From Paenibacillus sp. USDA918EY (GTDB lineage Bacteria; Bacillota; Bacilli; Paenibacillales; Paenibacillaceae), in the NCBI RefSeq assembly GCF_009870825.1, contig NZ_WTWY01000009.1, positions 1 through 64,000 of the forward strand: a stretch of DNA of 64,000 nt. Direction: 5' to 3'. Positions 7,042 to 16,054 of this stretch are shown one piece after another. The notes under the pieces are model-generated. The model was not told where the DNA came from, did no database searches, and was given only the letters and a program-made list of their open reading frames with translations. The first letter of the stretch is position 1. Each line of letters opens with the position of its first letter. Position numbers and translations under genes: made by a program.

Positions 7042-9117
7042 CTACCATACCAGCTTGTTAAAATCGGCAAATTGCTTAAGACCCTGATCGATTTGGGCAA
7101 GGAGCCCCAACCGGTTGGCCCGGACCTTCTCGTCCTCCGCCATAACCATGACGGAATCGAAGAAATTCGTGATGGCCGGTTTCAGTTCCCCCAAAATGTC
7201 CAGCGCCTTGGCCCCGTCCCGCTGCTCGAGAGCGGTGGAGTACGGCTTCTGCACCCGCAGCCAAGAGGCATGCAGTTCCTTCTCCGCCCCTTCCTGCAGC
7301 AGGCTTTCGCTGACCGCCGCTTTGGAGGCTTTCGCGGCGAGGTTGCTTACCCGGTTAAAGGACTCGACCGTCGTTTTGAAATCTTCGCCGCCGCTCACGG
7401 CGTGCATCAGCGCGTCTCCGCGGGACACGACCGACATCACGTCGTCAAATCCGGCGGCAATGACCGCGTCGACGACGTCGTAGCGAAGGTTTTCGGACAG
7501 CAGCTTTTTCACGCGCAGCCCGAAGAAATCTTCGAGGTCTTTGCGGATTTCGCTGCCCTGACGCTTCAATTCCCGGAATTGGGAGTGAACGTCGATCGCG
7601 ATGCCGAATACATGCGACAGCGTCAGCGGCATTTGCTTGGCAAGCAGAATTTGCACGATGCCCTGGGATTGGCGGCGCAGCGCATACGGATCCTGGGAGC
7701 CCGTCGGGATGATGCCGATCGAGAAGCAGCCCACGATCGTGTCGATTTTGTCCGCGATGCTGACGATCGAACCTACCAGCGAGGAAGGCAAATCATCCGA
7801 CGCGGAACGAGGCTGGTAATGCTCGAATACCGCTTTGGCGACCGCTTCGTTTTCTCCGGCTTTGCGGGCGTAGTCTTCGCCCATGACGCCCTGCAGTTCC
7901 GGAAACTCGTATACCATTTGGGTAACGAGGTCGAATTTGCAAATGTCGGCGGCGCGGCTGACGTATTCCTGCTCGGTTCCGGAGATATGCAGCGCCTCGC
8001 CGAGCCGGTCCGCGATTTTGCGGATGCGGCGGACTTTGTCGCCGACCGTGCCGAGCTCTTCATGGAAGACGATGCTTTCGAGTTTGGACAGCGCGTCCTT
8101 GATTTCAAGCTTCTGGTCTTCGTCATAGAAAAACTTCGCGTCGGAAAGCCGGGCGCGCAGCACCTTTTCATTCCCTTTGGCGATCACGTCGAGCGAACGG
8201 TCGTCGCCGTTTCTGACCGTGACGAAAAACGGCAGCAGCTTGCCCGCTTCGTCAAGCACAGGGAAATAACGCTGATGCTCCCGCATGGACGTGATCAGCA
8301 CTTCCTGCGGGATGTTCAGGAAGGACGGGTCGAACGTGCCGAACAGCACGGTCGGCGTTTCGACCAGGAACAGCACCTCTTCGAGCAGGTCGTCCTTGAT
8401 GGCGATTTTCCAGTTTTTCTCCTGCGCCAGCTTGTTGATTTGCTCGAGAATGATGTTTTCGCGTTCCTGCACGTCCACGATGACATGCTGAGAACGGAGC
8501 GCTTCCGGATAATCCGAAGCATTGGAAAGCACGGCTTCGGTTCCAAGGAAACGGTGACCGCGCGTCACGTTGCCCGATTTGACGCCGGTGACTTCCAGAT
8601 CGACAACGTCGGAGCCGAACATGGCCACGAGCCAGCGGATCGGACGGACGAATTTATAGTCGTAGCTTCCCCAGCGCATGTTTTTCGGGAACGTCATCGA
8701 GGACAAAATGCCAAGCAACCCTTCGGCCAAAATGGAAGCGGTATCGACGCCCGTGCTGCTTTTGGTCACGTAAATATATTCCACGCCGTTCAATTCTTTA
8801 AAGGTAAACTCCTCCGGATCCACGCCCTGTCCACGAGCGAAACCAAGCGCCGCTTTGCTCCAGTTTCCGTTCTCGTCCTGAGCGATTTTGCGGGAAGGAC
8901 CTTTGACCTCCTCCTGCACGTCGTCCTGCTTCTCGGCTACGTCATGCACTAGAACCGCCAAACGGCGCGGAGTCGCGTAGGCCTGTACATCGCCGTGGGA
9001 CAAGCGGGATTGCTCCAGCCACTGGGCCGTTTTTTCCTTGAGCTGGTCCATCGCGGCGCGCAAAAAGCGCGCAGGCACTTCCTCCAGCCCGATTTCGAAC
9101 AACAGATCCTTGGCCAT
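7042..9117 (-). CDS. glyS: Glycyl-tRNA synthetase beta subunit
   Basis: The tRNA-binding beta subunit of the bacterial alpha2beta2 glycyl-tRNA synthetase, 691 residues, close to the usual 690. It opens MAKDLLFEIGLEEVPARFLR, the family signature, and contains the GHRFL and REHQRYFPV blocks and an HD-like core; the C-terminal part is the anticodon-binding domain. The ATG overlaps the glyQ stop by one base (TAATG), so the two subunits are translationally coupled. Expression is governed by the glycine T-box upstream of glyQ. Confidence 0.97.
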   Translation of the reverse strand: MAKDLLFEIGLEEVPARFLRAAMDQLKEKTAQWLEQSRLSHGDVQAYATPRRLAVLVHDVAEKQDDVQEEVKGPSRKIAQDENGNWSKAALGFARGQGVDPEEFTFKELNGVEYIYVTKSSTGVDTASILAEGLLGILSSMTFPKNMRWGSYDYKFVRPIRWLVAMFGSDVVDLEVTGVKSGNVTRGHRFLGTEAVLSNASDYPEALRSQHVIVDVQERENIILEQINKLAQEKNWKIAIKDDLLEEVLFLVETPTVLFGTFDPSFLNIPQEVLITSMREHQRYFPVLDEAGKLLPFFVTVRNGDDRSLDVIAKGNEKVLRARLSDAKFFYDEDQKLEIKDALSKLESIVFHEELGTVGDKVRRIRKIADRLGEALHISGTEQEYVSRAADICKFDLVTQMVYEFPELQGVMGEDYARKAGENEAVAKAVFEHYQPRSASDDLPSSLVGSIVSIADKIDTIVGCFSIGIIPTGSQDPYALRRQSQGIVQILLAKQMPLTLSHVFGIAIDVHSQFRELKRQGSEIRKDLEDFFGLRVKKLLSENLRYDVVDAVIAAGFDDVMSVVSRGDALMHAVSGGEDFKTTVESFNRVSNLAAKASKAAVSESLLQEGAEKELHASWLRVQKPYSTALEQRDGAKALDILGELKPAITNFFDSVMVMAEDEKVRANRLGLLAQIDQGLKQFADFNKLVW

Positions 9118-9998
9118 TACCGGTCGCCTCCTTTCTTCAACAGCGGGAAGCCGAGCTTCTCGCGTTCCTCCACGTAAGTCGCGGCCACCTGGCGGGCCAG
9201 ATTCCGCACCCGCGTAATATAGCCGGTCCGTTCGGTTACGCTGATCGCGCCGCGGGCATCGAGAAGGTTAAAAGTATGGGAGCATTTCAGCACGTAATCG
9301 TACGCCGGAAAAACGAGGTTTTGGTCCATCGCTTTTTTGGCTTCCTGTTCGTACATGTTGAAAAGCGTAAATAGCATTTTCACGTCGGACACTTCGAACG
9401 TGTATTTCGAATGCTCGTATTCGGGCTGATGGAACACATCCCCGTAAGTGATGCCGTCCACCCACTCCAGATCAAACACGTTTTCTTTTTCCTGGATATA
9501 GGACGCCAAACGTTCCATGCCGTACGTAATTTCGACGGATACCGGATGCGTTTCGATCCCGCCTACCTGCTGGAAGTAAGTGAATTGGGTAATCTCCATG
9601 CCGTCAAGCCACACTTCCCAGCCAAGGCCGGCGCAGCCGAGCGACGGGTTTTCCCAGTTGTCCTCGACGAAGCGGATGTCGTGATGCAGCGCATCGACAC
9701 CAAGCGCCTTCAAGCTTTCCAGATACAGCTCCTGGATGTTGTCGGGGGAAGGTTTGATGATGACCTGGAACTGATGGTGCTGGTACAAACGGTTCGGGTT
9801 TTCGCCGTAACGTCCGTCGGAAGGACGGCGCGAAGGCTCAACGTAAGCAACCTTCCACGGCTCCGGCCCCAGCGAGCGCAAAAAGGTCATCGGGTTCATC
9901 GTGCCCGCGCCTTTTTCCGTGTCATAAGGGTTCACGATAATGCAATTCTGTGCTGCCCAAAACTGCTGCAGCGCCAAAATCATCTGCTGAAAGTTCAT
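9117..9998 (-). CDS. glyQ: Glycyl-tRNA synthetase alpha subunit
   Basis: The catalytic class II subunit of glycyl-tRNA synthetase, which charges tRNA-Gly; 293 residues. It begins MNFQQMILALQQFWAAQNC and contains the characteristic MNPMTFLRSLGPEPW, EPSRRPSDGRYGENPNR, YQHHQFQVI and CAGLGWEVWLDGMEI blocks. The start is set by AAAGGAGAGG eight bases before the ATG; an upstream in-frame extension to 10052 has no ribosome site and is not conserved in character. It is the first gene of the glyQS operon, behind a T-box leader with a GGC specifier. Confidence 0.97.
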   Translation of the reverse strand: MNFQQMILALQQFWAAQNCIIVNPYDTEKGAGTMNPMTFLRSLGPEPWKVAYVEPSRRPSDGRYGENPNRLYQHHQFQVIIKPSPDNIQELYLESLKALGVDALHHDIRFVEDNWENPSLGCAGLGWEVWLDGMEITQFTYFQQVGGIETHPVSVEITYGMERLASYIQEKENVFDLEWVDGITYGDVFHQPEYEHSKYTFEVSDVKMLFTLFNMYEQEAKKAMDQNLVFPAYDYVLKCSHTFNLLDARGAISVTERTGYITRVRNLARQVAATYVEEREKLGFPLLKKGGDR

Positions 9999-10076
9999 AT
10001 GAGCCTCTCCTTTACTAATCATGGCTTTGCAATGGTTGTCAGCTTGCTTCATCCGCTGCAGGCCATTTACGGGACA

Positions 10077-10328
10077 TCAAAAAGCTCCCGCCCATGCCTG
10101 CAAATACAGACATAGGGACGAGAGCTGTCATTTCCCGCGGTTCCACCCTACTTGACTGCAGTCCCTGCTTTCGGGAATCCGCAATCCACTTTTTAGCCGA
10201 TTTCATCTCATGCTCCCGGCTGCCTTTCATGAATCCGTTCCACCGGGCTTGCACCGTCCCCGGCTCGCTACTGGGAATCCGAAATCCACTACTTTTCCGT
10301 TCAACGCATGTCAGACAATGAATAGAAC
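10077..10328 (-). promoter_or_regulatory. Glycine T-box riboswitch leader of glyQS
   Basis: The leader senses uncharged tRNA-Gly and controls readthrough into glyQS. On the minus strand the T-box core AGGGTGGAACCGCGGGAA is at 10131-10148. Stem I shows AGTAGCGAGCCGGGGACGGT and GCAAGCCCGG, very like the B. subtilis glyQS leader. The specifier is GGC at 10222-10224, inside GAAAGGCA, a glycine codon. A terminator GCTCTCGTCCCTATG ... CATGGGCGGGAGC followed by TTTTT covers 10077-10128 and competes with the antiterminator. An 18-base near-direct repeat lies within the leader (10173-10190 and 10273-10290). Confidence 0.95.
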
Positions 10329-10335
10329 TTAATAT

Positions 10336-10364
10336 ATATTACCGAATTCGAGCGGAGAAGTCAA
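10336..10364 (-). promoter_or_regulatory. Sigma-A promoter of glyQS
   Basis: On the minus strand TTGACT (10359-10364), a 17-base spacer and TAATAT (10336-10341) precede the T-box leader. The predicted start is near 10328. Confidence 0.75.
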
Positions 10365-10370
10365 CGTTTT

Positions 10371-11129
10371 TTACAGTCCGTACTTTTCCATCTGATCCAA
10401 AAAGCTTAGGGATTTCAATTTGAGCCCGAGCTGCATGTCCATAAAAGCGCGCATCACCGCTTTAAGCTCCGCTTTCGTCTCCTCCTTGACGTCGACGTGG
10501 CCGAGCCTTCGCAGATCGAGTCTGGCGAACAGCCGCAGCAGCTTTAAGCTTTTCGGGGATATGTTCATCGCCGGCGGATCCAGATGTTTGCAGGAGCGGC
10601 ATAACGTACCTCCCAATCTTGGGCTGACGGCGGCATGTTCGTCTTCGGACAAGTCTTTTCCGCAAGAAATGCAGGATAGGAGCTCGGGTCCGTATCCTGC
10701 CGTTTGAAGAATTTTCATTTCGTACAGATTGATGATGATTCCGGGATCTTTGCCTTCCTCCAGCGCATTCAGGCATGCCTTGAGCTGCTGGTACCAGAAG
10801 CTCCCCGTTTCCTCGTCCTGGAGCACTTTGTCGAGAAGCTCGCAGGCGTACGACGCATAGGCCGCCAAAACCAGATCCTGGCGAAGGCCGTGCCGGGAAT
10901 TCATGATTTCGCCGGAATTAAGCGTTCCGAGGCCCGTGCCGTTTCTGAAAAATACGTATTCCGCTTCTGTGAAAAGCTGCGTTAAGGCAGCATGGCGGCT
11001 TTTGACCTTTTTGGCTCCGCGGACAAGCACGCCTACTTTGCCCGCATTTTCGGTGCAAATCGTAATGATTTTGTTCCCTTCGCCGTAGTCCATGCTGCGG
11101 ATGACGATCCCTTCCACCCTATATAGCAT
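10371..11129 (-). CDS. recO: DNA repair protein RecO
   Basis: Recombination mediator that works with RecF and RecR to load RecA on SSB-coated DNA. The 252-residue protein begins MLYRVEGIVIRSMDYGEGNK (OB-fold domain). It has a helical middle and a four-cysteine zinc finger, with CISCGKDL and, about 28 residues later, CRSCKH. I chose the ATG at 11129, preceded by GGGGGAAGAGG; an in-frame start at 11162 adds a Gly-rich leader with no support. It is the last gene of the yqfC-to-recO cluster, directly after yqzL, and ends just before the glyQ promoter. Confidence 0.95.
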   Translation of the reverse strand: MLYRVEGIVIRSMDYGEGNKIITICTENAGKVGVLVRGAKKVKSRHAALTQLFTEAEYVFFRNGTGLGTLNSGEIMNSRHGLRQDLVLAAYASYACELLDKVLQDEETGSFWYQQLKACLNALEEGKDPGIIINLYEMKILQTAGYGPELLSCISCGKDLSEDEHAAVSPRLGGTLCRSCKHLDPPAMNISPKSLKLLRLFARLDLRRLGHVDVKEETKAELKAVMRAFMDMQLGLKLKSLSFLDQMEKYGL

Positions 11130-11165
11130 GCCTCTTCCCCCAGCCATTCCCGGAGCAGCCACAAA

Positions 11166-11321
11166 TCATTCGTTTTCTTCATAGTTCCCCGTCTCTTCCG
11201 CTGCCGCCGTTTCCGGCGCCGCAGCCGCTTCCTCTACAGCCATGCCCGCATATTCCTTATAAAGCAAGTAAGCATCCACATCTCCAGTCATCGCAAAATA
11301 CTTCCACGAAAAGTCTCGCAT
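11166..11321 (-). CDS. yqzL: YqzL family small protein
   Basis: A 51-residue ORF beginning MRDFSWKYFAMTGDVDAYLL. The pattern DFSWKYFxxTGDVxAYLLYK is that of the YqzL family, very small proteins of unknown function encoded between era and recO in Bacilli. The N-terminal half is conserved; the C-terminal half is an Ala/Glu-rich tail (AAAAPETAAAEETG) that looks disordered. GAGAGGAT lies about eight bases upstream of the ATG. Position between era and recO supports the call. Confidence 0.85.
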   Translation of the reverse strand: MRDFSWKYFAMTGDVDAYLLYKEYAGMAVEEAAAAPETAAAEETGNYEENE

Positions 11322-11430
11322 TCGTATTCATCCTCTCTTTGGAAATGGCGTCTGCATCTTCAAAAATAGGATGTGGCGAACGATGAGGATCTATGTAAAG
11401 CAATTCCTGCCAGCTTGGCATGGCGCCCGT

Positions 11431-12333
11431 TTAAGCGTCGCGGTGGAAGCCGAGGTCACGAAGCACGCGTTCCTGGTTGCGCCAGTCTTTTTTTACTTTT
11501 ACCCACAATTCCAAAAAAATCTTCGATCCGAGCAAGTTTTGGATGTCCTGCCGGGCCAGCTTGCCGACTTCCTTCAGCAGCGCCCCCTGTTTGCCGATGA
11601 TGATGCCTTTTTGGGAATCCCTCTCGACGAAAATGACGGCCGAAATGTATACGACGCCGTTGTCCTGCACCCGCATATCCTCAATGGTGACCGCAATCGA
11701 ATGCGGGACCTCCTCCCGGGTTAAATGCAGTATTTTTTCGCGGATGAGCTCGGCGCAAACGAATTGTTCCGGATGGTCCGTAATCTGATCGGCCGGATAA
11801 TACTGCGGACCTTCGGGCAAATATTTCTCCACCTGCGAAAGCAGCCGATCCACGTTATTTCCGCTTAGCGCCGAGATCGGCACGATCTCCGCAAACGTAT
11901 GCAGCTTGCTGTACTCTTCGATGATCGGAAGCAGCGCGTCCGGCTCGATTTTGTCGATTTTGTTCAGCACGAGAATGACCGGCGTCTTGACGCCCTTCAA
12001 CTGTTCGACGATAAACCGGTCCCCTCCGCCCAAACCTTCGGAAACGTCGGCCAAAAACAGAACGGCCTCCACCTCTTTAAGCGTATTGAGCGCCGTTTGG
12101 TTCATGTAATCGCCAAGCTTGGATTGGCGCTTGTGGATGCCCGGCGTATCGAGAAACACGATCTGGGCTTCGTCGGTCGTATATACCCCATGGATTTTGT
12201 TGCGCGTCGTTTGCGGCTTGTCGGACATGATCGCGATTTTTTGCCCGATGACCTTGTTCATCAGCGTGGACTTGCCCACGTTCGGCCGGCCGACGATCGC
12301 CACGAAGCCGGATTTGAATGCCGGTTTAGCCAT
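11431..12333 (-). CDS. era: GTPase Era
   Basis: Essential GTPase that binds 16S rRNA and assists 30S maturation. The 300-residue protein has the P-loop GRPNVGKST near residue 16, a switch region, DTPGIHKRQ (G3), NKID (G4) and SALSG (G5), and a C-terminal KH domain with GIIIGKQGALLKEVG. Length matches the family. GAGGAGG precedes the ATG by about 13 bases, rather far, but the start residues fit Era. Upstream is cdd and downstream yqzL-recO, the common Bacilli order. Confidence 0.97.
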   Translation of the reverse strand: MAKPAFKSGFVAIVGRPNVGKSTLMNKVIGQKIAIMSDKPQTTRNKIHGVYTTDEAQIVFLDTPGIHKRQSKLGDYMNQTALNTLKEVEAVLFLADVSEGLGGGDRFIVEQLKGVKTPVILVLNKIDKIEPDALLPIIEEYSKLHTFAEIVPISALSGNNVDRLLSQVEKYLPEGPQYYPADQITDHPEQFVCAELIREKILHLTREEVPHSIAVTIEDMRVQDNGVVYISAVIFVERDSQKGIIIGKQGALLKEVGKLARQDIQNLLGSKIFLELWVKVKKDWRNQERVLRDLGFHRDA

Positions 12334-12387
12334 AATCGAAACATTGCCTCCTCAAGTTATCATTTCATTGGTTGCATAAAGAGCTCC

Positions 12388-12450
12388 GGGGCCCGTCATC
12401 CGAACAAGCCGGCACGAACAAGCCCGATACCGGCCGCGGAAGCGGGCCCC
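12388..12450 (-). repeat. Inverted repeat after cdd (weak terminator or spacer)
   Basis: Eight-base arms GGGGCCCG / CGGGCCCC enclose about 47 bases with two copies of GGCTTGTTCG. Only GCTCTTTAT follows, so termination would be inefficient and era is probably co-transcribed with cdd. Confidence 0.4.
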
Positions 12451-12458
12451 AGCTGATA

Positions 12459-12872
12459 TTATTTATTGGCGCTCGCCAAATCCGAAGGGCCAAACGCCCC
12501 CGGAAGCAGCTCGCCTACGGTCGTTTCCGTCATGTCGCCTTTCAGGTTCCCCAAAATGACTTTCATGTCCGGCGAACACAGCTCGAGCAGCACCTGCCGG
12601 CAGACGCCGCATGGGGAAATCGGCCCTTCCGTATCGCCTACGACGGCAATCGCCTGAAAACTTCCCGCTTTGTGCCCGTCGGCAACCGCACGGAACAATG
12701 CCGTACGTTCCGCGCAGTTGGTAGGCCCGAACGCCGCGTTTTCGACGTTGCAGCCGTGGTGGACATGCCCGTCCTTGTCGAGCAGCGCCGCGCCGACACC
12801 GAAATGGGAATAAGGTGTATACGCGTTCATACGCGCTTTAATCGCTTCCTGAAGCAACAATCCTGAATCCAT
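12459..12872 (-). CDS. cdd: Cytidine deaminase
   Basis: Zinc enzyme of pyrimidine salvage that converts cytidine and deoxycytidine to the uridine forms. The 137-residue protein is the short tetrameric type. The CNVENAAFGPTNCAERTALF segment carries the catalytic Glu (CAE) and the first zinc Cys, and PCGVCRQVL supplies the other two Cys ligands. An AAGGAGG site eight bases upstream fixes the start. It follows dgkA by 29 bases and precedes era. Confidence 0.96.
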   Translation of the reverse strand: MDSGLLLQEAIKARMNAYTPYSHFGVGAALLDKDGHVHHGCNVENAAFGPTNCAERTALFRAVADGHKAGSFQAIAVVGDTEGPISPCGVCRQVLLELCSPDMKVILGNLKGDMTETTVGELLPGAFGPSDLASANK

Positions 12873-12901
12873 ATCAAAAACCTCCTTCGATGTCCAAAAA
12901 C

Positions 12902-13282
12902 CTAGGGTTGCGACCCGCCCCCAAAAAGCTCGAGCAGCGGGTCGAAAAACACGATGATTCCGATCGCAGCGGCAAAAACAGCCGCCAGCAGCACTGCGCC
13001 GGCAGCCGTGTCCTTTGCCGCTTTGGCCAGCGGGTGAATCTTTGGCGAGGCCAGGTCCACGACCGATTCAAGCGCCGTGTTGACCAGCTCCATAGCCATG
13101 ACGAGCGCGATTGCAAACAGCAGCGCGACCCATCTGAGCCAAGATAAATGCAGCAGCGCCGCCGCCGAAATGACGACAACCGCCGCAACGGCATGGATTT
13201 TCATGTTGCGCTGCGTCCGCAGCGCGTAAACGATCCCCTGCGCCGCATATCCAAACGCGGCCCAAAACGATTTTTTCGGCAT
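12902..13282 (-). CDS. dgkA: Diacylglycerol kinase family protein (undecaprenol kinase type)
   Basis: A 126-residue integral membrane kinase. In Gram-positives this family mainly phosphorylates undecaprenol, recycling the lipid carrier of cell-wall synthesis. Three hydrophobic segments are visible (about residues 32-50, 51-68 and 94-116). The catalytic motif MELVNTALESVVDL follows the second segment, and KAAKDTAAGAVLLAA carries the second conserved block. The start overlaps the ybeY stop by one base (TAATG), so translation is coupled. Confidence 0.92.
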   Translation of the reverse strand: MPKKSFWAAFGYAAQGIVYALRTQRNMKIHAVAAVVVISAAALLHLSWLRWVALLFAIALVMAMELVNTALESVVDLASPKIHPLAKAAKDTAAGAVLLAAVFAAAIGIIVFFDPLLELFGGGSQP

Positions 13283-13779
13283 TAACGCGTAAGCCCCACT
13301 TCAGCCAGCACGGCTTCCTGCTTGCCCATCATTTCAGCTTCGCTTTCTTTGTCCTGGTGGTCGTATCCGAGCAAATGGAGGAATCCGTGCACGAACAAAA
13401 ATCCGATTTCGCGTTCCAGGGAATGTCCATATTCTTCGCTTTGCGCCTTGGCGCGATTCACCGAAATGATAATGTCCCCGAGCATCTCGGGCAAATCGGC
13501 AAGCTCCTCGCCCTCTTCCAGCTCGTAAACGATGTCCAGCTCTTCGTCCGTATATTCGTTCATGGCGAACGACAATACGTCCGTCGGGCGGTCGATGCCC
13601 CGGTACTCCTTGTTCAGTTCGTGAATTTGTCTGTCGTCGACGAACGTCAGCGCGACTTCGCCGTCTTCGACGCCTTCGGCTTTTCCCGCTTTTTGCAGCA
13701 GCAGCTCAAGCGTCGCGATCAGTTCGTCGCTGATTTCAAGCTCCTGCTGCTCGTTCGTCCATGCAAGCTGCAGTCCCAT
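13282..13779 (-). CDS. ybeY: Endoribonuclease YbeY (rRNA maturation)
   Basis: Metal-dependent RNase family needed for 16S rRNA 3' end maturation and 70S quality control. The 165-residue protein carries the three-histidine metal motif HGFLHLLGYDH near residue 135, and earlier RGIDRPTDVLSF, a family signature. The SD AGGAGC lies within the last codons of pgpH. It is followed without a gap by dgkA. Order phoH-pgpH-ybeY-dgkA-cdd-era is conserved in Bacilli. Confidence 0.96.
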   Translation of the reverse strand: MGLQLAWTNEQQELEISDELIATLELLLQKAGKAEGVEDGEVALTFVDDRQIHELNKEYRGIDRPTDVLSFAMNEYTDEELDIVYELEEGEELADLPEMLGDIIISVNRAKAQSEEYGHSLEREIGFLFVHGFLHLLGYDHQDKESEAEMMGKQEAVLAEVGLTR

Positions 13780-13784
13780 CGTTT

Positions 13785-16040
13785 TTAACCGCTCCTTCTG
13801 GTCTCTTCAGTCGTTTTGTTCTTTTTGATCTCTTCCGGGTATTCTATTCTGGAATGGAATATGCCCATGACGCTTTCTTTCAGCGTTTTGGCAATGATGT
13901 CCAGCTCCTTCATCGTCAGGTCGCAGTCGTTAAACTGGTGGTCGTCCAAGCGGCTTTTAATGATTTTTTCGATCATCGATTCCACCTGGTCCACGGTCGG
14001 ATTCCGCAAGGAACGCACCGCCGCTTCCACGCTGTCCGCAATACCGATGACGGCCGATTCCTTGGATTGGGCTTTCGGGCCGGGATAACGGAAATCCTCC
14101 TCGGTAAAGTCGGGTTCCCTGCCCTGTTCCTCCGCGAGCCGCAGCGCCTTGTGGTAGAAATAGTGAAGGAACGTCGTTCCGTGGTGCTGCTCGGCGATGT
14201 CGCGGATCGGCTTCGGAATTTTATATTCTTTCAGCATCTCGACGCCGTCCCGGGCATGGGCGATAATGATCGATTTGCTCATTTTCGGGTCCAGGGAATC
14301 ATGCGGATTTTCCATATTGTTTTGGTTTTCGATGAAATATCTTGGCCGCTTCGTTTTGCCGATATCGTGATAATAAGAGCCCACCCGGCAGAGCAGCCCG
14401 TCCGCGCCGATCGCTTCCGCAGCGGCTTCGGACAAATTGCCGACCATGACGCTGTGATGATACGTTCCCGGCGTCTCCGTCAGCAGCTTCCGCAAGAGCG
14501 GATGGTTCGGATTGGAAAGCTCGACCAACTTGAGCGCGGACAAAATGCCGAACGTGACTTCGAAAAACGGCATCAGCCCGATCGCCAAAATCGCGGTCAA
14601 GAGACCTCCGGCAAAAGCGAACCCGATCGCGTACAGCATCTGCATCTGGTTCCATTGACCGCTTCCGATCAACGTCATGATAAACACCGTCAGCGAGCCG
14701 AACAGGCAGACCATGATGCCGCCTTTCAGCAGCGTGGAACGCTGGCTTGCGCGGTGAATGGTGAAAATCGCCACCACCGACACGACCAGCGAAAAAAATC
14801 CAAACGTAAAATCGAACATCTGTCCTTGATGTACGTTCAAAATGACGCTCGCCAAAACGCAGAACAACATCGCGCAAAAATACGCAAGCTGCATGTCGAG
14901 GAGCAGCGTCACCAGCGTGGCCCCGATCGCTACGGGCGCCACGTACCCGATGTACGGCCGTTCATTGCTTTGCAGGATGCCCGCCAGATGTAGCACGATG
15001 ACGGTGATGACGAAGATGAGCACCAGCATGAACAGCTGCGAGTTGTTGTATTTGAACTTGTTCGGATCCGTTTGCCGGATGAACAGGAACAGCCCTCCCG
15101 ACATCAGCAAAGCCAGCAGGAACAAGCCCAGTTGCGGCCAATAGTTCACTTCGTTTTTAAGCAGGCCGTTGTCGTCGAGCAGATTGTACAGATCCTCCGT
15201 AATGAGCTGCCCTTTCGCGACGAGGATGTCCCCTTGCTTGATATAGACGGGCTGGGTGTTTTCTCTCGCTTGTACCTTGGCCTCTTTGGTCGCTTCCTCA
15301 TCGTAAAACTTATTCGCCGTAATGGCAAGCTTGGACAGCTCCTGCACGACCTCCCGCGCCGTGCGCTGGCTCAGCGTGCTGGCGCTGACCAGCTCCGCCA
15401 CCTTGGCGCGCGCCGCCTGCGCTTCGACCACCTGATCGTTGGTCAAGCGGGAGACGATCTCCCGGGCGACCGGCTTCATTTCGGCGATATCCTGGGACGT
15501 CAGCCGCGGGATTTTGATAAAGGTCTCTTCCGGGATTTTATAGCTCTGCTGGCTGGTCACTTTCAGCATCTCATCCAGCAGCTTGTCTGGGTAGGATGCC
15601 GACGAGCGGTTGGCATTGACGAAATTTTGAATGAAGTCCTTGGCCCGCTGCGGAATTTCCAACCGGTAGATGGCGATCTTATCCTCCCGGGACACTTGGT
15701 CGTCCTGGTTCAGACGGTCGATCCGGTCCAAAATGGACACGACCAGATTTTCGTTCGGAACGGTCACGATCGTGTAAATCGGCTGCACGCGCTCCGCTTC
15801 CTGCTCCTGGGCTTTCAGCGTCGCTTTGTTGTTCGGGATTTGCATCGGCGCCCGGATTTCCTTTTCGCTGCGCGTTCCCACCTGGATGTTGTACCGTTCG
15901 GGAAGCAGATTCGGGGCGAGGCTGACATAAAACAGCACAGCCAGACATAAAAAGAGAACATAGCGGGTTCCTGCGCTATGTTTCCAGCCGACATGTTTCA
16001 TTGAGAAAGATTTGCCCGATGACGTTTCTTTCGAAGTCAT
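13785..16040 (-). CDS. pgpH: 7TM-HD family phosphodiesterase PgpH (YqfF)
   Basis: Membrane protein of the 7TMR-HD family, whose Listeria member PgpH hydrolyses cyclic-di-AMP. The 751-residue chain has an N-terminal membrane anchor (about residues 25-45), a long extracytoplasmic domain to about residue 300, seven hydrophobic segments, and a cytoplasmic HD domain. That domain starts near HSVMVGNLSEAAAEAIGAD, with the metal motif YYHDIGKTKRP and later IIIAHARDGVE and EQHHGT. All expected HD ligands are visible, so activity is likely. It is the gene between phoH and ybeY, as in other Bacilli. Confidence 0.94.
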   Translation of the reverse strand: MTSKETSSGKSFSMKHVGWKHSAGTRYVLFLCLAVLFYVSLAPNLLPERYNIQVGTRSEKEIRAPMQIPNNKATLKAQEQEAERVQPIYTIVTVPNENLVVSILDRIDRLNQDDQVSREDKIAIYRLEIPQRAKDFIQNFVNANRSSASYPDKLLDEMLKVTSQQSYKIPEETFIKIPRLTSQDIAEMKPVAREIVSRLTNDQVVEAQAARAKVAELVSASTLSQRTAREVVQELSKLAITANKFYDEEATKEAKVQARENTQPVYIKQGDILVAKGQLITEDLYNLLDDNGLLKNEVNYWPQLGLFLLALLMSGGLFLFIRQTDPNKFKYNNSQLFMLVLIFVITVIVLHLAGILQSNERPYIGYVAPVAIGATLVTLLLDMQLAYFCAMLFCVLASVILNVHQGQMFDFTFGFFSLVVSVVAIFTIHRASQRSTLLKGGIMVCLFGSLTVFIMTLIGSGQWNQMQMLYAIGFAFAGGLLTAILAIGLMPFFEVTFGILSALKLVELSNPNHPLLRKLLTETPGTYHHSVMVGNLSEAAAEAIGADGLLCRVGSYYHDIGKTKRPRYFIENQNNMENPHDSLDPKMSKSIIIAHARDGVEMLKEYKIPKPIRDIAEQHHGTTFLHYFYHKALRLAEEQGREPDFTEEDFRYPGPKAQSKESAVIGIADSVEAAVRSLRNPTVDQVESMIEKIIKSRLDDHQFNDCDLTMKELDIIAKTLKESVMGIFHSRIEYPEEIKKNKTTEETRRSG

Positions 16041-16054
16041 AAAGATAATCCCCT

